Shown piece after piece: positions 14,190 to 15,850 of a DNA stretch of 15,850 nucleotides. The stretch comes from Verrucomicrobiia bacterium. GTDB taxonomy: Bacteria > Verrucomicrobiota > Verrucomicrobiia > Limisphaerales > DTLC01. How positions within the stretch are numbered: the stretch's first letter is position 1; each line of letters starts with the position of its first letter. The notes beneath the pieces were generated by a model. The model saw only the letters and a program-made list of their open reading frames with translations. It did no database searches and had not been told where the DNA came from. A program made the position numbers and the translations under genes. The stretch is taken from assembly GCA_025061935.1 (NCBI GenBank), contig JANWZY010000029.1, positions 1 to 15,850 of the forward strand, read 5' to 3'.

Positions 14190-14535
14190 GCGGTCCGATG
14201 TTAAGCTCCTATATCTGCAGGTGAAGCAAAATGTTTGGGAGGGGGGCGCGTAAATTCACGCAAGGCCAAACCATGCGTGTTCGCCGCGCAGCCGGCGCGC
14301 CGAGGTACTGTACCTTTTTGCCCTGTTCATCCAGAGTTGGCCGCAGCCAGGCATTTCGGTAGTTTACCCGGTGCTGGGACCGCCGGCAAAATGCTGGAAC
14401 CGGCGCCGCGCGCCCCAGCGCTTGCCTGCGTGGGTGCGGCAGCGTGCTCGCCGCGGCGGCGAAGCCCGCTGCTTGGATCGCGCACGCTTTGGCGTTGTCA
14501 AGCTTGAGTTTCGAGCCTACTTTTATGCCGGTGTC
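14190..14535. other. Gene-free interval between the PTS gene and tRNA-Val
   Basis: The PTS gene and the tRNA diverge from here. The middle part is strongly GC-rich with runs of CGCC/GGCG. CACGCA (14257-14262) pairs with TGCGTG (14274-14279). A 90-codon plus-strand frame exists, but its composition gives no reason to call it a gene. The tRNA promoter is probably at the right end. Confidence 0.5.
14495..14523 (+). promoter_or_regulatory. Possible promoter of tRNA-Val
   Basis: TTGTCA (14495-14500) and TACTTT (14518-14523) are separated by 17 bases, and the start of transcription would fall just before the tRNA at 14536. The -35 matches the sigma-70 consensus at five of six positions and the -10 at about three, so this is a moderate candidate. 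Confidence 0.35.
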
Positions 14536-14611
14536 GGGCGATTAGCGCAGTGGCTAGCGCATCTCCCTTACACGGAGGTGGTCGCAGGTTCGAATCCTGC
14601 ATCGCCCACCA
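14536..14611 (+). tRNA. tRNA-Val (anticodon UAC)
   Basis: A complete cloverleaf: acceptor arms GGGCGAT (14536-14542) and ATCGCCC (14601-14607), D-arm GCGC/GCGC, anticodon stem TCTCC/GGAGG (including one T-G pair) enclosing CTTACAC with anticodon TAC, a 5-base variable loop, T-arm GCAGG-TTCGAAT-CCTGC, discriminator A and encoded CCA (14609-14611). It reads GUA and, by wobble, other valine codons. No further tRNA is adjacent. Directly after it CCGG-AAAA-CCGG is present but lacks a T-run. Confidence 0.97.
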
Positions 14612-14737
14612 GCCGGAAAACCGGTCCGCGCACGCGCCTTAGTCATTCGAAAAAGCAATACCTCCCTATGCGTTTGGGAAGCTTCCAGTACCTCGACTCT
14701 GATCCTGGACCGGCTCCGAAAGGCGGTGCCGGCTCAG

Positions 14738-14762
14738 TGCACTTTTTTCATGGTAAAGTGCA
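14738..14762. repeat. Eight-bp hairpin upstream of the last gene
   Basis: TGCACTTT (14738-14745) pairs with AAAGTGCA (14755-14762) around TTTCATGGT, followed by AAAA. It lies between tRNA-Val and the last gene and might end the tRNA transcript or be an operator; the right-hand A-run and internal T-run fit a terminator on the minus strand better than on the plus strand. Confidence 0.35.
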
Positions 14763-14783
14763 AAAATGCAATGGCTGTTTCCT

Positions 14784-14812
14784 TTGACACCCGGCTCCGC
14801 GGCTCATAAAGT
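14784..14812 (+). promoter_or_regulatory. Sigma-70-like promoter of the last gene
   Basis: A consensus TTGACA (14784-14789) and TAAAGT (14807-14812) are separated by 17 bases. Transcription would start near 14820, about 11 bases before the first possible start codon (14831) and 47 before the second (14867), which favours the second or a near-leaderless message. Confidence 0.5.
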
Positions 14813-14830
14813 AAAATTGTGCAAAGTCCA

Positions 14831-15850
14831 ATGAACATCAGCATAACCAAAAACCCAACCGCGTTTATGAATAGGCACAAGAATATTCCAAAGACCCCGA
14901 CCATTTTCAGCCGGCTCATTTTGGCCGGACTAACAGTCGCACTGGCTACGCTGGGCCTGCAAACCTCCCACGCCGTTCTGGTCCGAGAAAGCCAAATTGT
15001 GAACGTGCCGACAGGCGTTTTAGGTGCGCCGGGGATCGGCACCGCGGAGGGCTGGGGCAATCCGCCCGGCACCGGCGGACCAACTGTCACAAACGGCGCA
15101 GGCAGTTTGATCGGGACAAACCTTGGTCTGATAGCTTCCGAAGGGGATAGAGTCTTTATCGGCACGGTGAGCAACCTGCAGACGCGAAACCAGTTCTTAG
15201 GGAACGTTTGGACAAACCAGAACGTTCCGTCGGAGGGAACGAACCTTTATTTTTCGTTCTTATACAAGTTTAACGATGTCACTCGAATCGGTGGAACGAA
15301 TATACTTGTAAGGGTAAACAAGCAGAACTCGGGCACTGGTTTACGCCAATTTTTTGATGTGATGGCACGTAGGGTTGGCGACTTCATTCAGGTGGGCATA
15401 GCGAAGGGCATCAGCGATTCGATTGCTATAACGAACTGGGCAGGGACTAACATAAGCGCCGGTGCAACAATCTTCCTTGTTGTGCGTTACCATTTGAAGC
15501 CAGGGTGGTCCAACGATGTGGCCTATTTGTGGGTGAACCCGCCCGCCGCTTCGTTTGGCGCACCCGAAAATAATCTGCCTCCGCCTAGTGCTGTAGCTGG
15601 CGACTCGCCACCGTATGGGGACGAGGATGCCACGGGGAGCAACCCCGGCCGATTCGCAATTGGGAGTGGTGTAGATGCTGAGTTTGACGAGTTGCGCATC
15701 GGCACGACCTGGGCAGACGTAACGCCGTGGTTTGGAATGTGCGTAAATCCGACGATTGTTGCCCCGCCGACCAACATGACCATAGCAGCAGGCCTATCAC
15801 ACACATTTAGAGTGGCAGCATCGGGCACTGGCCGCACCTACCAGTGGCAA
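14831..15850 (+). CDS. Secreted protein with Ig-like end, partial (runs off the window)
   Basis: An open frame of 340 codons with no stop before the right edge, so the C-terminus is missing. A hydrophobic stretch (about residues 29-45, 'LILAGLTVALATLGLQT') followed by SHA gives a signal peptide, with cleavage near residue 48. Residues about 50-300 are an unrecognised, mainly beta region that may be a LamG/concanavalin-like fold, with segments such as LYFSFLYKF and FDELRIGTTWADVTPW. The last visible part, PTNMTIAAGLSHTFRVAASGTG ending in YQWQ, is the start of an immunoglobulin-like domain common in secreted verrucomicrobial proteins. ATG 14831 and in-frame ATG 14867 are both possible starts; neither has a Shine-Dalgarno site. 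The function is probably surface-associated and is otherwise unknown. Confidence 0.85.
   Translation, partial: MNISITKNPTAFMNRHKNIPKTPTIFSRLILAGLTVALATLGLQTSHAVLVRESQIVNVPTGVLGAPGIGTAEGWGNPPGTGGPTVTNGAGSLIGTNLGLIASEGDRVFIGTVSNLQTRNQFLGNVWTNQNVPSEGTNLYFSFLYKFNDVTRIGGTNILVRVNKQNSGTGLRQFFDVMARRVGDFIQVGIAKGISDSIAITNWAGTNISAGATIFLVVRYHLKPGWSNDVAYLWVNPPAASFGAPENNLPPPSAVAGDSPPYGDEDATGSNPGRFAIGSGVDAEFDELRIGTTWADVTPWFGMCVNPTIVAPPTNMTIAAGLSHTFRVAASGTGRTYQWQ

Noticed and set aside
1..15850. CRISPR array, insertion sequence, prophage or defence genes
   Set aside because: No regularly spaced direct repeats, transposase, integrase, nuclease or phage protein was seen.

Overview
The window looks like chromosomal DNA from a verrucomicrobial bacterium, most likely near Limisphaerales/Pedosphaeraceae. 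This is inferred from gene style, not from a marker-gene placement. The evidence is moderately GC-rich DNA, few Shine-Dalgarno sites, GTG starts, a very large secreted protein with DNRLRE and autotransporter-type beta-strand repeats, a second secreted protein ending in a 'YQWQ' immunoglobulin-like motif, IF3 with a Pro/Gln-rich tail, and wide gene-free intervals full of small perfect hairpins.

Layout. 1-746 is gene-free with several hairpins. 747-3120 is a tight plus-strand operon: a TPR/LysM lipoprotein, an unknown exported protein and an ABC-transporter ATPase; a possible 59-codon coupled ORF (3117-3296) stands where a permease would be expected. 3297-3987 is gene-free and includes the structured leader of infC (3988-4731). 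A minus-strand gene for a small exported protein built of 15-residue repeats (4905-5438) converges on infC, with a terminator hairpin between them. 5439-6977 is about 1.5 kb without a credible gene but rich in inverted repeats. Enolase (eno) lies on the minus strand at 6978-8267 with its own terminator. After 0.6 kb of spacer comes a 1259-residue secreted repeat protein (8860-12639), then a TrmL-type tRNA methyltransferase (12725-13216), converging on a minus-strand PTS IIA/PtsN-like protein (13689-14189). A tRNA-Val(UAC) lies at 14536-14611. The last gene (14831 to the right edge) is an open-ended secreted protein.

How the genes fit together. Housekeeping genes (infC, eno, trmL, tRNA-Val) are interspersed with cell-envelope and secreted proteins. 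The lipoprotein/unknown/ABC operon is probably one envelope-related unit. I see no defence system, CRISPR array, transposase or prophage. The least explained material is the non-coding DNA: short tetraloop hairpins of the form CCC-N4-GGG, a 10-mer (CCCTGACGGG) in three separate intergenic intervals, a repeated CGCGTTT-N4-AAACGCG stem, an AAGTGG motif and a 17-bp perfect inverted repeat. These look like dispersed REP-like elements or structured leaders. The large protein also contains a tandem duplication of roughly 270-290 residues. These are leads, not a demonstrated new system.
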